A stretch of DNA of 64,000 nucleotides, from NCBI RefSeq assembly GCF_000471905.2, contig NW_006499799.1, positions 3,624,719-3,688,718 of the forward strand. The letters are read 5' to 3'. The DNA comes from Amborella trichopoda. Taxonomy: Eukaryota > Streptophyta > Magnoliopsida > Amborellales > Amborellaceae. The translations under genes were made by a program, and so were the position numbers. Below, in pieces: positions 1 to 10,030 of this stretch. Under the pieces are notes generated by a model. The model was not told the origin of the DNA. It saw nothing but the letters and a program-made list of their open reading frames with translations, and ran no database searches. Within the stretch, counting starts at the first letter, position 1. Each line of letters starts with the position of its first letter.

Positions 1-924
1 ATTTGGGAGCGATCCAATTTAGAATGAGTGAGTTACGGGACCCAAAATTGACTACCTGTGACTGTAAAAACAGCCACCTTTAATGGTGTTTTGGTACAGT
101 GAGGCCACACGGGAATAGTGTTCGGCCTCTCCTGTTTCAATGTTTTGCTCATATAAAAAAAATATGTAGTGTCTGATCAAGCCGAAACATGACCCATAGG
201 GGTTTTCAACAGTGTTGGATCTAATGAAGGTTGTCCCACAGTGATTTGAGACACAAAAAATGTAGCACCAGTTGCAGGGTCTGTTTCAGGGTGCTAGAGA
301 CCAATTTTTTGAAAATTGTTTCTTTGTGTTTATTGCCTTAGACATGTCTGTTCATGATGAAACTTGGTAGGAGGTCTTTTGAAGTGCTGATGACGATCTT
401 GAACAATTCTGGGGCTATTATGAGACTTTCAAGACTTTTCCACTGTTTTGTAGGCTTTATTGACCTGCATCCTACTAGGGACCGAGGTAATGAAAAATAC
501 ATTCAAACAGCTTGCCCCACCAAATTTTGTGCTGCAAGAGAAACGAGAAAGAGAATCATTTGGAAATTTTCCTTCGGCATTTACTTTTTTCCTTCCTAGC
601 CACAGGACCACGTGAACGTCGAGGAAATTCACGTAATGGAGTAACTAGGCTGCTCAAACGTCGGGATGCATTGTTCGCGAGTCCTTCTGTGGAGACTTTA
701 GAGGGAGAAGAGAATTTTGGGTGGCATTTGTTTGTTGCTACATCAGTTTTTCTTTGGACGATAAGAGTACCACTATTGGTCTGGTCTACCGAGTCCAGTC
801 GGGGGCAGGTTCTATTAGTCGATTCGGAAGGTTTGGTCATGCCGGCTAGGAAAGCTGAAGTCCCTGGCAGGTTCCACCCTGGCTTTGTCAGTTTTTTCCT
901 TGGAAGGATGATGAATGAGCTACT
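1..924 (-). repeat. Tat LTR core, copy A (minus strand, cut by window edge)
   Basis: This is the reverse complement of the core seen on the plus strand at about 22,650-23,720 (LTR1), 27,900-28,950 (LTR2), 32,680-33,150 (LTR3) and 44,570-45,030 (LTR4). The clearest shared block is at 80-150, the reverse of the ATTCCCGTGTGGC segment followed by ACACCATTAAAGGTGG. The TATA box and downstream part of this LTR would lie left of base 1, outside the window. No coding function; short open frames here are chance. Confidence 0.85.
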
Positions 925-1305
925 TTGTCACCTAGCCTCATAGAGGGAAGGGTCTATAGAGAAGGAGAAGGCACGCACACTCCATACATGGGGAGGAGAT
1001 CTTTAAGAGAAGGAGAAGGCATGTACACTCCATGCATGGGGAGGAGGTCTATAAGAGAAGGAGATGGCATGCACCCTCCATGCATGGGGAGGAGGTGTAA
1101 AAGAGAAAGAGAAAGCATGCACACTCCATGCTTGGGGAAGAGGTCTATAAGAGAAGGAGAAGGCATGCATTCTCCATGCATGGGGAGGAGGTTTATAAGA
1201 GAAGGAGAAGGCATGCACACTTCATGCATGGGGGGGAGGTCCATAAGAGAAGGAGAATGCATGCACACTCCATGCATGGGGAGAAGGTCCTTGAAGAATG
1301 GATAG
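925..1305. repeat. 48-bp tandem array inside the copy A LTR
   Basis: About seven to eight units of 48 bp. Each contains CATGCATGGGG (near 1,031, 1,079, 1,175, 1,271) followed by GAGGAGGT and AAGAGAAGGAGAAGGCATGCA. Because 48 is divisible by three, the array reads as a 16-residue periodic peptide on both strands. I see no start context, partner or family that would make it a gene. It is absent at the matching place in LTR1 and LTR2, so it is a local expansion in copy A. Confidence 0.9.
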
Positions 1306-1310
1306 TGACT

Positions 1311-1752
1311 GGGATACATTGTCACCTAGCCCTTAAGAAGGATGTCGACTGGGATGCCTGTTCACTTAGGACTGAAGAAGAATGTCGGATGGGCTACCTA
1401 TTCACCCAAGACCGAAGAGGGACGTCGACTGGGCTACCTATTCACCCAAGACTGAAGAAGGTTGTCGACTGGGCTACCTGTTCACCCAAGACTGAAGAAA
1501 GAAGTCGGCTGGGCTACCTGTTCACCCAAGACTAAAGAAGGAAGTCAGCTGGGCTACCTATTCACCCGAGATTGAAGAGGGACATTGACTGGGCTACCTA
1601 TTCAACAAGGACTGAAGAAGGATGTCGATTGCCCTACCTGTTCTCCCCGGACCGAAGAAGGAAGTTGATTGGGCTACCTATTCACCCAGGACTGAAGAAG
1701 GATGTCAGGTTGGCTACCTATTCACCCAGGACTGAAGAAGGATTGTCCAGGG
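1311..1752. repeat. 40-bp tandem array inside the copy A LTR
   Basis: About eleven units of roughly 40 bp built on GGCTACCTATTCACCCAAG, ACTGAAGAAGGA and GTCGACTG. Units differ by point changes, with a diverged one near the left edge (1,320-1,390). It adjoins the 48-bp array and, like it, has no counterpart in LTR1 or LTR2. Confidence 0.9.
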
Positions 1753-2150
1753 ATGATTTTAATGTCTACACCCTGTTGGACGTCTTGACGATGAAGGGAG
1801 TGCTCGCTGAAGTCACCTGTGGAAGCGAATGTTGCATCAACCTGTTTATTGGTCCAAGCGTCCCTTGCGGATTTTTGGTTGAACTTGAGAATCGGCCCCG
1901 TAGAGACGGTTTCACCAACTTCTTTTTTGTTTTGGGGCCCTTTTACCCATGACCTTTCGGCCATGTCCCCCCTTTTTGTCCATTTTTACTCACGATACCC
2001 TTTCGGGTTTTTACCATGCCCAGTTTTTTATTCACATAACTCTTTTATAGATGGTTTCATGACCAAGCTCATCCGTTATTTTTACTCATAGCATTCAGGT
2101 ATACACCATGTCAGTTATTTTATTTTATTTAATTTTTTTTGTGAGGGCTT
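1753..2150 (-). repeat. Tat LTR upstream block, copy A
   Basis: Reverse complement of the block at 22,040-22,440 in LTR1 and 27,330-27,690 in LTR2. Shared landmarks, read on the plus strand here, are CAACCTGTTTATTGGTCCAAG, TTTTACCCATGACCT and GGTTTCATGACCAAGC. It links the U3 tandem repeats to the LTR core. No coding sequence. Confidence 0.85.
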
Positions 2151-3842
2151 ATTTAAGGTCATGCCTCTGGGACTCGTGCGAAACATTTTAACATCATGTG
2201 ACCTGGACGTGCGTTATGGTTTAAGGTCATACAACTGGACCGTAATGGTAATGGATGGTAGTCTATGAAGGCTATGGAGTGAGTATGGTGGCGGTTTGGC
2301 TCACTTGGGGAGATGGCTCGAGGCTACCCATGAGAGATGGGTGACGTATGAAAGGTGAGTGGACGATGGTTACCCACTAACTTAAAACGAGTATGGATGA
2401 TGGGATGGTTCACCGTTTTGTGAGCATGGGTGAGACTCACTGGGGAATGATGTAGCGTGATGAACTTATGGGGAGGTAATGAAGGTGATGTGTGCACATT
2501 AACAGGTAGGTTCAGAAAGGCATTCGTGAAAATGCACGTAAAGGTGTGTGCGCGTATGTGGGGGCGAGTTTATGATCATGCCTCCTTGACCTGGGCAAAG
2601 CAGTTTATCGTCATGCGGTCGAGACGTGCACTATGGTTTAAGGTCATATAGTTGGATCGTGGTTATGCAGTTTTATAGTCATACAACTAGGACCATGCAG
2701 TTTAAGGTCGTGAAACTTGACATCCTCTAGAGTTTAAAGTCATATAGTTCGGGCCATGGTGTTGTGAAGTTTAACATCGTGCAACTGGGATGTAGACTAT
2801 GGTTTAAGGTCATATAGTTTGGACCATAAAGTTTAGGGTCGTGCAACTAGACCTCCGCTACAGTTTAAGGTCATATAGTTCGGACCGTGGTTATGCAGTT
2901 TAAGGTCAGATAGCTAGGACCCTAGTTATGTATTTTAAGGTCAGATAGCTAGGACCCTAGTTATGTATTTTAAGGTCAGATAGCTAGGACTATGCAGTTT
3001 AAGGACTATGCAGTTTAAGGTCGTGCATCTAGACCAGGGCTGTGCAGTTTAGGGTCATGCTGCACGGATCATAGTTATGCAGTTTAAAGTCATACAACTT
3101 AGGACCTTGCAGTTTAAGGTCCTGCAACTAGACCTCTGCTACAGTTTAAAGTCGTATAGTTTGGACCGCGGAGTTTAGAGTCGTATATCTAGACCAAGGC
3201 TGTGTAGTTTAGGGTCATGCTGCACTGATAGTAGTTATGCAGTTTAAAGTCATACAACTTAGGACCACACAGTTTAAGGTCGTATAGTTTGGACCGTGGA
3301 GTTTAGGGTCATGCATTTAGACCAGGGCTATGAAGTTTAGGGTCATGCAGCACGGACAATAGTTATGCAGGTTAAAGTCATACAACTTAGGACCATAGTT
3401 ATGCAGTTTAAGGTCGTGCAGCTAGACCTCCACTGCAGTTTAGGATCGTATAGTTTGACCGCAGAGTTTAGGGTCGTGTGTTTGGGCCAAGGCTGTGCAA
3501 TTTAGGGTCATGCAGCATGGACCATAGTTATGCATTTTAAAGTCGTACAACTTAGGACCATGCAGTTTAAGGTTGTGCAACTAGACCTCCGCTACAGTTT
3601 AAGGTCGTATAGTTTGGACCGCAGAGTTTAGGGTCATGCATCTAGACCAGGGTTTACAGTTTAGGGTCATGCAGCAAGGACCATAGTTATGTAGTTTAAA
3701 GTCATACAACTTAGGACCATGTAGTTTAAGGTCGTGCAACTAGACCTCTGCTACAGTTTAAGGTCGTATACTTTGGATTACAGAGTTTAGGGTCGTGCCT
3801 CTAGACCAATGTTGTGCATTTAGGGTCATGTAGAAGGACCGT
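2151..3842. repeat. Expanded U3 tandem repeats with a higher-order unit near 160 bp (copy A)
   Basis: Short subunits of the form GTTTAAGGTCATATAGTT, GGACC and ATGCAGTTTA are organised into a larger repeat. The marker GGTCATGC followed by GCAC recurs near 3,052, 3,211, 3,341, 3,507, 3,667 and 3,828, so the larger unit is mostly 158-166 bp. The same subunits occur on the opposite strand at 21,060-21,660 (LTR1) and 26,510-26,900 (LTR2), but in far fewer copies. This is satellite-like growth inside one LTR. Confidence 0.85.
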
Positions 3843-4365
3843 TGTGTGGATCGCCATGTAAGTGTAGCTCCATGGGGAATAGGCTTGTGGACAGTAATCT
3901 GACTCCCTGGGGATAACATGGCTAAGATCATTCACAAACTGAGGGCTAGGTGGATATGGTGACCTGATGAAGCATGATCAGCAGAGGTAGACCGTGTTGT
4001 GGTTTTTATGGGGGTAAGGTACTCTCTGAGGTGAAAGATGAGACTTTATGACCAGTAACTCGACTCCCTGGGGATACGGTAGCTTAGTGTGAAGTTGACC
4101 CACTGGGTATTAGGGAGGTGAGAATGACCCTAGCTTCATTGAGGATGATGGGCGCAGTATGGGTGTAACTCCTAGTGGGGGATGAGGGACAACTCATGAC
4201 TCCATTGGGGAGGTCACAGTTTAGGTGCAACGGCTTGGGTGCAAGTCCACTAGGGATAATGGTAGGGCATGCACTGCGTGAAATACGGCTGACACCATGT
4301 GTAAAGCTGATGGTTTGTTGCGAATTTTCAACCGGCGCTAAGTTCTCACAACACAACTAACGTTG
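3843..4365 (-). repeat. Region between the LTR repeats and the antisense promoter array, copy A
   Basis: Loosely periodic, with CTCCCTGGGGATA repeated near 3,902 and 4,064 and a related CTCCATTGGGGAGG near 4,200. It is the reverse complement of 20,641-21,059 in copy B. The 5' border of the LTR should lie in or near this block, but I could not find a convincing polypurine tract followed by TG, so the border is left open. No gene. Confidence 0.6.
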
Positions 4366-4760
4366 AGTTCTAACACAACTGACACTGTTCAGCTGGCGTT
4401 GTGGATGACCTATGATATTATCTGAAGTCAACTGGCGCTGAGTTAGCCAGCGCTAGTGTTGTTTTGGAGACACACCAAGAGCTAAGTCCACCGACGCTAA
4501 GGCTGTATTTGAAAACACACTCGACGTTAAGTCAACTGGTGCTAGGGTTGTTTAGAAATTCACCCGGTGTTGTGTCAACTGGCACTGGGGATGGATTTGG
4601 AAACACGCTCGGTGATAAGTCAACTGATGTTAGGGTTGTTTTGGAAATCTACCCGGCGCTGCGTCAATCGGTGCTGGGGATGGATTGATGAGAGTTACCT
4701 CGGGCCTATTGTGAAGCTTGACCCGGCTTGTTGTCGCTTGGATTCCTTTGTACGCAACTG
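4366..4760. repeat. GGCGCTG / GCGCCGG motif array upstream of the antisense promoter (copy A)
   Basis: Diverged units such as CAACTGGCGCTGAGT and TCAACCGGTGCT recur about every 50-60 bp. It matches, on the opposite strand, the array at 20,325-20,600 in copy B, where units read AGCGCCGGTTGAC. It sits directly upstream of a TATA box, so a promoter-proximal role is possible but unproven. Confidence 0.75.
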
Positions 4761-4801
4761 AAATTCCTAATTTGTGAGGGGAATTCGAGGGCAGTGCAGT
4801 C

Positions 4802-4809
4802 TATATAAG
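4802..4809 (+). promoter_or_regulatory. TATA box of an internal promoter antisense to copy A gag-pol
   Basis: TATATAAG is followed by a stretch resembling the transcript-start regions of copies B and C (a run around GGTAAAATCCTGTTTTCCC, then ACCAAAGG). Copy A gag-pol is on the minus strand, so this promoter points the other way. The same arrangement is kept at 20,201 (copy B) and 44,319 (copy C). Transcription has not been shown. Confidence 0.65.
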
Positions 4810-4849
4810 GGGGTAAAATCCTGTTTTCCCTTATTTTCACCAAAGGTAA

Positions 4850-5880
4850 AAAAAACTTAAGCACAAGTTTTCTTTAACCATGAGGAGAGAGCGCTTGTTT
4901 GTAGTTTCTGACAAGCAGTGGTACTTCGGCAACAATCTGTGCGAGGAAAGTTCTTCGGTGAGCAGCAGGCTTCCAGTCAAGGGTCTTTCATAGAAGACCT
5001 TCGTTGAACAAACTTCATCAAGATTTCAGTGAGTTTATGGAGAAAGTAGTAGGGAAAGGTGAGCCTTTCGAGAATCTTTTCAAGAAGTAGATGAGGCTCC
5101 GGCTATCTTTTTTCTTTCAGGAAGAGGTGGGAAACACATCAGTGAGTATTTTTGCATGTCTTAAAGGCTTGCTGGGGGTTTTTTAAGGGGTTTTCGAGCG
5201 GTTGTGGATGGTTTTCGGCACTTTCGTGGTGTCACAGAGGTTTTTGGGGACTCAAGGGAAGTCTGCAGAAGCCTTTCGGTGTGACTGTAATGAAGTCCAG
5301 GCTAAAACAATAGGAGGGAAGGTTTTCCAATGAGTTTTCAGTCGTGTCGGAGCAATTCTAGTGGAAGACGAACGGTCGTAGGAGGTGGGTCGTACGACTG
5401 CAGGAGGTGAAACATCGTGGGGAAAGCGTACAGTTGCTAGAGGTGAAGCATCGTGAGGAAGGCGTACGGTTGCTGGAGGTGAACCGTCACCCTTGAAAAT
5501 CATGTGACCATTTAAGGAGGCGCAAAAACAAGGAGTCTAGGGAGGCGACAGGGCTGGTGCTAGCAGAAGTCCAACTACCGCTAAGGTAACCGGCGCTGAT
5601 GATTTGGAGTGCTGATACAATCGACACCGACCCTCAAGCAAAATAGCTGGAGCTAGGGGTTAGGAAGGAAACCAGTGCTGGCCTCTAAAGGACCCAACTG
5701 GCGCTGGCTTCAATCGACACTGATCAGCACGTGTGGCTTATCACGATGCAAAGACTGACGCTCGCATGTGTCTCTAAGTTCAGTGTGGGGTTCGCGACAT
5801 TCGGCGATGAGCTATGTACGACGTTGTCCATGGGCTGACAAAAAGTGGCAAAGGATGGGGCGTGGCTTGTGGTACCTGTT
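4850..5880 (+). repeat. Leader of a lost antisense ORF, with 36-bp triplication and motif array (copy A)
   Basis: Collinear, in reverse, with 19,206-20,170 of copy B, which leads into its plant-mobile-domain ORF. Here no such ORF remains. At 5,392-5,500 a 36-bp unit (CGTACGGTTGCTGGAGGTGAA type) occurs about three times, where copy B has one and a part. From 5,540 to 5,760 a weak array of GGCGCTG-type motifs matches 63,640-63,850 in copy D. Nothing here looks coding. Confidence 0.6.
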
Positions 5881-6489
5881 GGAAGCCAAATCCTCCAAAA
5901 TAACAGTGAGGTCCATGTTGTTCTATAGAAGGGCATCCACTGTGAATAGGACATGCTTTCCGCCATCGGTCAACTCCTTGCCAAGGCAGCCCCTCTTGTA
6001 TTTTTGATATACACATCGAATGGATCCTACGTCGTATGTTTGATATACAGGTAAGATGAGGTATCTGGCTTGTATGTTTGACATACATGTCGGAGGGACT
6101 GAGGCTAACTTCTTGGAGTGGCTTTGCTTTGTTTTCTGGCCTATAACCATCCTCTTACTCGTCAGATGAATTAAAGCTAACTCTCTAAGTGGTTTGGCTT
6201 CTTCTTCATGAGGAGGTCCTTCTCTTTGTGGGTTTGCTTCTTCTTCATGGGACATGAATTTGTTTTGGCCTTTAACCGTCCTCTTACTCTCAGATGCAAG
6301 AGCAAAAGCACAAGTTTTTTGTTTGTAACCATTCTCTTATCATCAGATGCAAGAGACTTGTAACCTCCCTAATAATGGGTTCTTGTAACTTGTAACTCAT
6401 TTTTACTGCAATAAAATTAAAAAGAGTTAGCATTTTGTTTGGACTATCTTACTTGTTTTCACATTGAGTCCCTTTCTTTTGCATATACA
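5881..6489 (-). repeat. 3' region downstream of integrase, copy A
   Basis: It contains, on the minus strand at about 5,880-5,975, a block also found at 43,080-43,200 (copy C) and 63,380-63,465 (copy D), with the core AACAACATGGAC. From 6,000 to 6,480 are repeated segments around ATCAGATG and AAGAGGACGG that match 63,080-63,330 in copy D. Presumed 3' untranslated sequence of the element. Confidence 0.7.
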
Positions 6490-7752
6490 TCATGGATAAT
6501 ACTTCTTTAGGTATCACCCGTTGATAGGGGGCATTACCTCTTCCCCATCAGGATGTGCCAATATGCAGGCTCCATTGGGCGAGACCTTTTTGATTGTAAA
6601 GGGACCTTCCCACTTAGGCTCAAACTTCCCTTTGTGCTGGCCATGCATGACAATAGGCCTATTGATAGCTAAGCCTAGATCACCACGAGTGAATGAGCGG
6701 ATCTTGACAGACTTGTGAAAAACCCTCTTCATTCTCCCTTGGTTGAGTTCAGGGTTTTGCTGAGCTTCTAGCCTCTTTTCATAGAGTGCATCCAGTTCTT
6801 GATACCAGAGCTTGACTCTCTCATCTTCGGTTATTCCCTAGTGAATAGCTACTCACAATGAAGGGATTTGTATATCGAGAGGTAAAACTGCTTCACCCCC
6901 ATAAACCAAAGAATAAGGAGTGGAATCAATAGCATTTTGTACGGTAGTGCGATAAGCCCACAGTGCTTCGGGAAGCTTCTCATGTCAATTCTTTCTTATT
7001 TTTTATAGTGACTTTCTTAGAACATTGCATAGTGTCTTATTGAAAGCCTCAGCTAATCCATTCGCCCGAGGGTGGTACATAGTCAAGTACCTCCATTCGA
7101 AACCGTACTGGTTAACTAAGCGATCAATGTGATGACTGCTAAATTGAGGGCCATTGTCAGATATGATCCGGTAGGGCACTCCGAAGCGGTATATGATATG
7201 ATGTCGAATAAAGTAGGCCATTTCTGTCCCAAGAACTTACTTAAGGGGCACCGCTTCAGCCCACTAAGAGAAATAATCTGTTGTAGCTAGGATGAAAACA
7301 TGGCCTATTGCAGAAGGGGTATCCATACCCCATTGTGAGAAGGGCCATGACGCAGCCGTAGGGTGTAAGGGCTCTAGAGGCTGGTGCACGAGGCTGGAGT
7401 GTATTTTGCATACCTGACACTTTTTAGCGTAGCTTAAGGAATCGACGATCATAGAAGGCCAATAGTATCCCAACCTGCGTATTCATTCATAGAGCTTAGG
7501 ATCGGACTAGTGCAACCCACAAATGCTTAAGTGGACTTCTTCTAACACCTTATTTGCCTCTTGAATGTCAACACATCTCAGAAGAATGCCATCAAATGAC
7601 CGTCTAAAGAGAACATCACCTTTGAGGAGGGTATACTCGGTGGACATTCGACATATACTGTTGCGCTCTTTCAGGAGCCTGCCATGTTTTAGGAAACTAG
7701 TAATGGGGTCTCTCCAATCTTTGACCTGCTCAATTTCTACACATTGGGTCAA
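6490..7752 (-). pseudogene. Tat integrase, copy A, broken
   Basis: Integrase inserts the cDNA into host DNA. Reading leftward, the pieces are a zinc-binding start (CGLH at 7,507-7,520, then CQVC near 7,410), the catalytic core, and a C-terminal region ending KKYYP at a stop at 6,490-6,492. The catalytic acids are visible: D in WGMD, D in SDNGPQF, and E in NGLAEAFNKTL. A short in-frame loss follows WGMD compared with copies C and D. Stops and frame changes near 6,840, 7,000-7,010 and 7,265 split the frame. The GEEVMPP segment before the end is shared with copies C and D. Confidence 0.9.
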
Positions 7753-8345
7753 AGAATTGTGGTTCTTGATTTCGACCCTTAGCTCCTCGACTCTCTGCTA
7801 TTTCTTATTCGGTCTTGATTATTCCTTTGGCCAATAGAAGTGCTCCAAATGGATAGGGAGGACACTCGAGGAAGATATTTCTCTCATCATCTGCATCGAC
7901 TTCAGTTCTTAGCTCGATGTGTCTCCATTCTGCCACCCAAACAAGCGTGGGTCATGATGAGGACAACTAAATTGTAGCATCGAGTTTCGCAAGTCCTTCA
8001 GCCTGCGAATTTAGCCTCCTGGGGATGTGACGTATCCTTTGGGATACGTCTTCGAATTGAGCCATATACGATTTTGCAGTATCGTGATAAGTCTTGAGGG
8101 TGTATTTTCTTACATCATAAATCCCTTTGAGCTGTCGGATAATCAACTCAGAGTCGCCGTAGACCTTGAGCTGCTCCAAGTCCAGATCGAAGGTTATCTT
8201 ATATTCTACTTCATTATGAGAACCAGCTTGAGCGAGAGAGAAATAAAGTGGCAGTATTCCTCCTGTAGGAGTCAAGAATACTACTACGGCGCCTCCTCGT
8301 TCCAATTGGAAGGCTCCGTCAAAGTATAATTCCCACACAAGAGCA
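7753..8345 (-). pseudogene. Second, archaeal-type RNase H of Tat pol and linker to integrase, copy A
   Basis: The domain covers about 8,345-7,970. It shows FDGA (first acid), HNEVEY (second), GDSELII (third) and a final NSQAEGLAKL where the fourth acid is replaced by E. About fifteen residues are missing between HNEVEY and DLEQL relative to copy C. A second RNase H of this type after a decayed gypsy-type one is a known hallmark of the Tat lineage. From 7,753 to 7,966 is a short linker with several stops. Likely inactive because of the internal loss and changed last acid. Confidence 0.85.
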
Positions 8346-9640
8346 AGGTCGGCACATAATACTTCTTCATCAAGGATGTCACTTGATAGAGGAGATTCAG
8401 CCGGTATGGAGTGTGTTGCTAGAAAGTCAGCCAAGGCTTGGCCCTTGATGGCCTTTTTTGGGACATATGTGATGTCAAACTCCATCAGCAATAATGCCCA
8501 CTTGGCAAGGAGTCCAGACAAATATGAGTGTATCATGAGAAATTTTACAGGATCAACTTTTGAAATAAGTTTCACTTCATGACCAAGCAAGTAATGGCGG
8601 AGTATTTGTACTGTGAAGATTAGAGCCAGACACATCTTCTTAATAGGGGGATAGTTCCACTCGGCTCCTTACATCCTATGGCTGAGGTAATATAACAAAG
8701 TCTCCTTTCCCTCTTCATTGTTTTGTGCCAACAATGCTCCGAGTGACTCTTCTAAAGTAGTCACGTATAGAATGTGGGGTTTCCCCAATACTGGTGTAGA
8801 GAGCACTGGAGGGTTGAGTAAATAATGCTTGACGTCGTCAAGGGCTGCCTGACATGCTTCATCCAAATTGAATTGGGTATCTTTCTTTAGCAGATGTGCA
8901 AAGGGTTTACAACAACCTGAGAGGTTCGAGATGAACCTGTGAATGTATGCCAGTTGCCTTGAAGAGAGCGTAGTTCTCGAAGTGTAGTGGGTGACGACCT
9001 TTCTTGGATTGCCTTGATCTTAACTGGCTCAACTTCAAGCCCTCGATGTCTGACAATGAACCCCAAGAATTTTCTGGAGCGCACGTCAAAAGCGCATTTC
9101 AGCAGGTTCATTTTAATTTGATGAAGACGTAGTCGCTCAAATAATTTTTCAAGGTCCATCATGTGAGCATCCTTCTCTTCAGATTTTACCACTAACTCAT
9201 CTACATAACACTCCACCACTTTGCGTATCATGTCTTTGAAATTGGTCGTCATTGCTCTCTGATATGTGGCCCCAGCATTCAAAAGGCATCATTGTGTAAT
9301 AGAAGACCCCTTTTGGAGTTAAGAATGAGGTGGCATCTTCATCTTGGGGTGCCATCCTTATTTGATTATACCCGGAGTATCTGTTCGTGAAGGAAAAGAT
9401 CTGGCAGTTAGTTGTATAGTCTATGAGCATCTCGGTGAATGGCAACGGGAAGTCATCCTTAGGACAGGTAGTGTTCAAATCGTGAAATTCAATACACATT
9501 CTGATTTGACCATTCTTTTTCTTGATCGGAATGACATTTGCTAGCCATTTCGGGTATTCGACTTCACGGATGAAACCTGCTTATCTGAGTTTGGTTATCT
9601 TGACGTTTATCTGCATCTTGAGGTCAGGCCTGAACCTTCT
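8346..9640 (-). pseudogene. Tat reverse transcriptase plus gypsy-type RNase H, copy A, broken
   Basis: RT copies the element RNA into DNA. The palm begins near 9,600. Motifs seen are HDLNTTCPKDDFPLP, then FSFTNRYSGYNQI, where the metal-binding D of the usual FSxxD is N, then YVDELVVKS, where the catalytic YVDD has become YVDE. A frame change near 9,280-9,310 separates the two. The gypsy-type RNase H follows from about 8,890 to 8,430, with TPVLGKP, LLYYLSHRM, and the C-terminal KAIKGQALADFLATH. Two active-site losses plus the frameshift make it dead. Confidence 0.9.
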
Positions 9641-10030
9641 CGACTTCTGTTTGACTGGTTTGATAGTTGGATCGATGGTGAACTGCTACTTGAGGGTCTA
9701 ACCCAGGCATCTCATGATAGTGCCAAGCAAAGACGTCTCGGTTTGCTTTCAAGAAGGTGGTGAAATCTTCTTTTTCTCCTGGAGACATATGCGTTGAAAT
9801 GAAAGTGGGTCTGGGATCCGCTTCATCTCCAAGTTTTATTTCCTCAAGTTTGTCAGTTGTGGCCCGACCACCTTCTTCCCATTCTTCTGGAGCCTCTGGC
9901 AGTTCTTCATCATTGTTCTCAGAGATTTTTTGATCAACCTCAAGTGCAGAGACCCATGATCCTGACATTTCTACCTTTGATAGAGGTCCGGAGTGGGTCA
10001 TAATTTCTGCACCTTCCTCAAATCGAGTGA
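9641..10030 (-). pseudogene. Segment before RT (pol N-terminal linker), copy A
   Basis: An acidic stretch with MSGSWVSALEVD, EEWEEGG, and FAWHYHEMPGLDP just before the RT. The same order appears in copy C at 39,960-40,240 (MSGSWVSTLEID). The protease that should precede it is absent: the frame runs from the gag linker straight into this segment. Compare 13,836-14,530 in copy B, which keeps the protease. Confidence 0.8.

Noticed and set aside
925..1325. A possible repeat protein with 16-residue units
   Set aside because: Open frames exist on both strands because the 48-bp array is a multiple of three; no start context, no neighbours, inside an LTR.
2151..3842. CRISPR-like array
   Set aside because: Repeats and spacers are not distinct, units diverge gradually, the context is a plant LTR and no cas genes exist.
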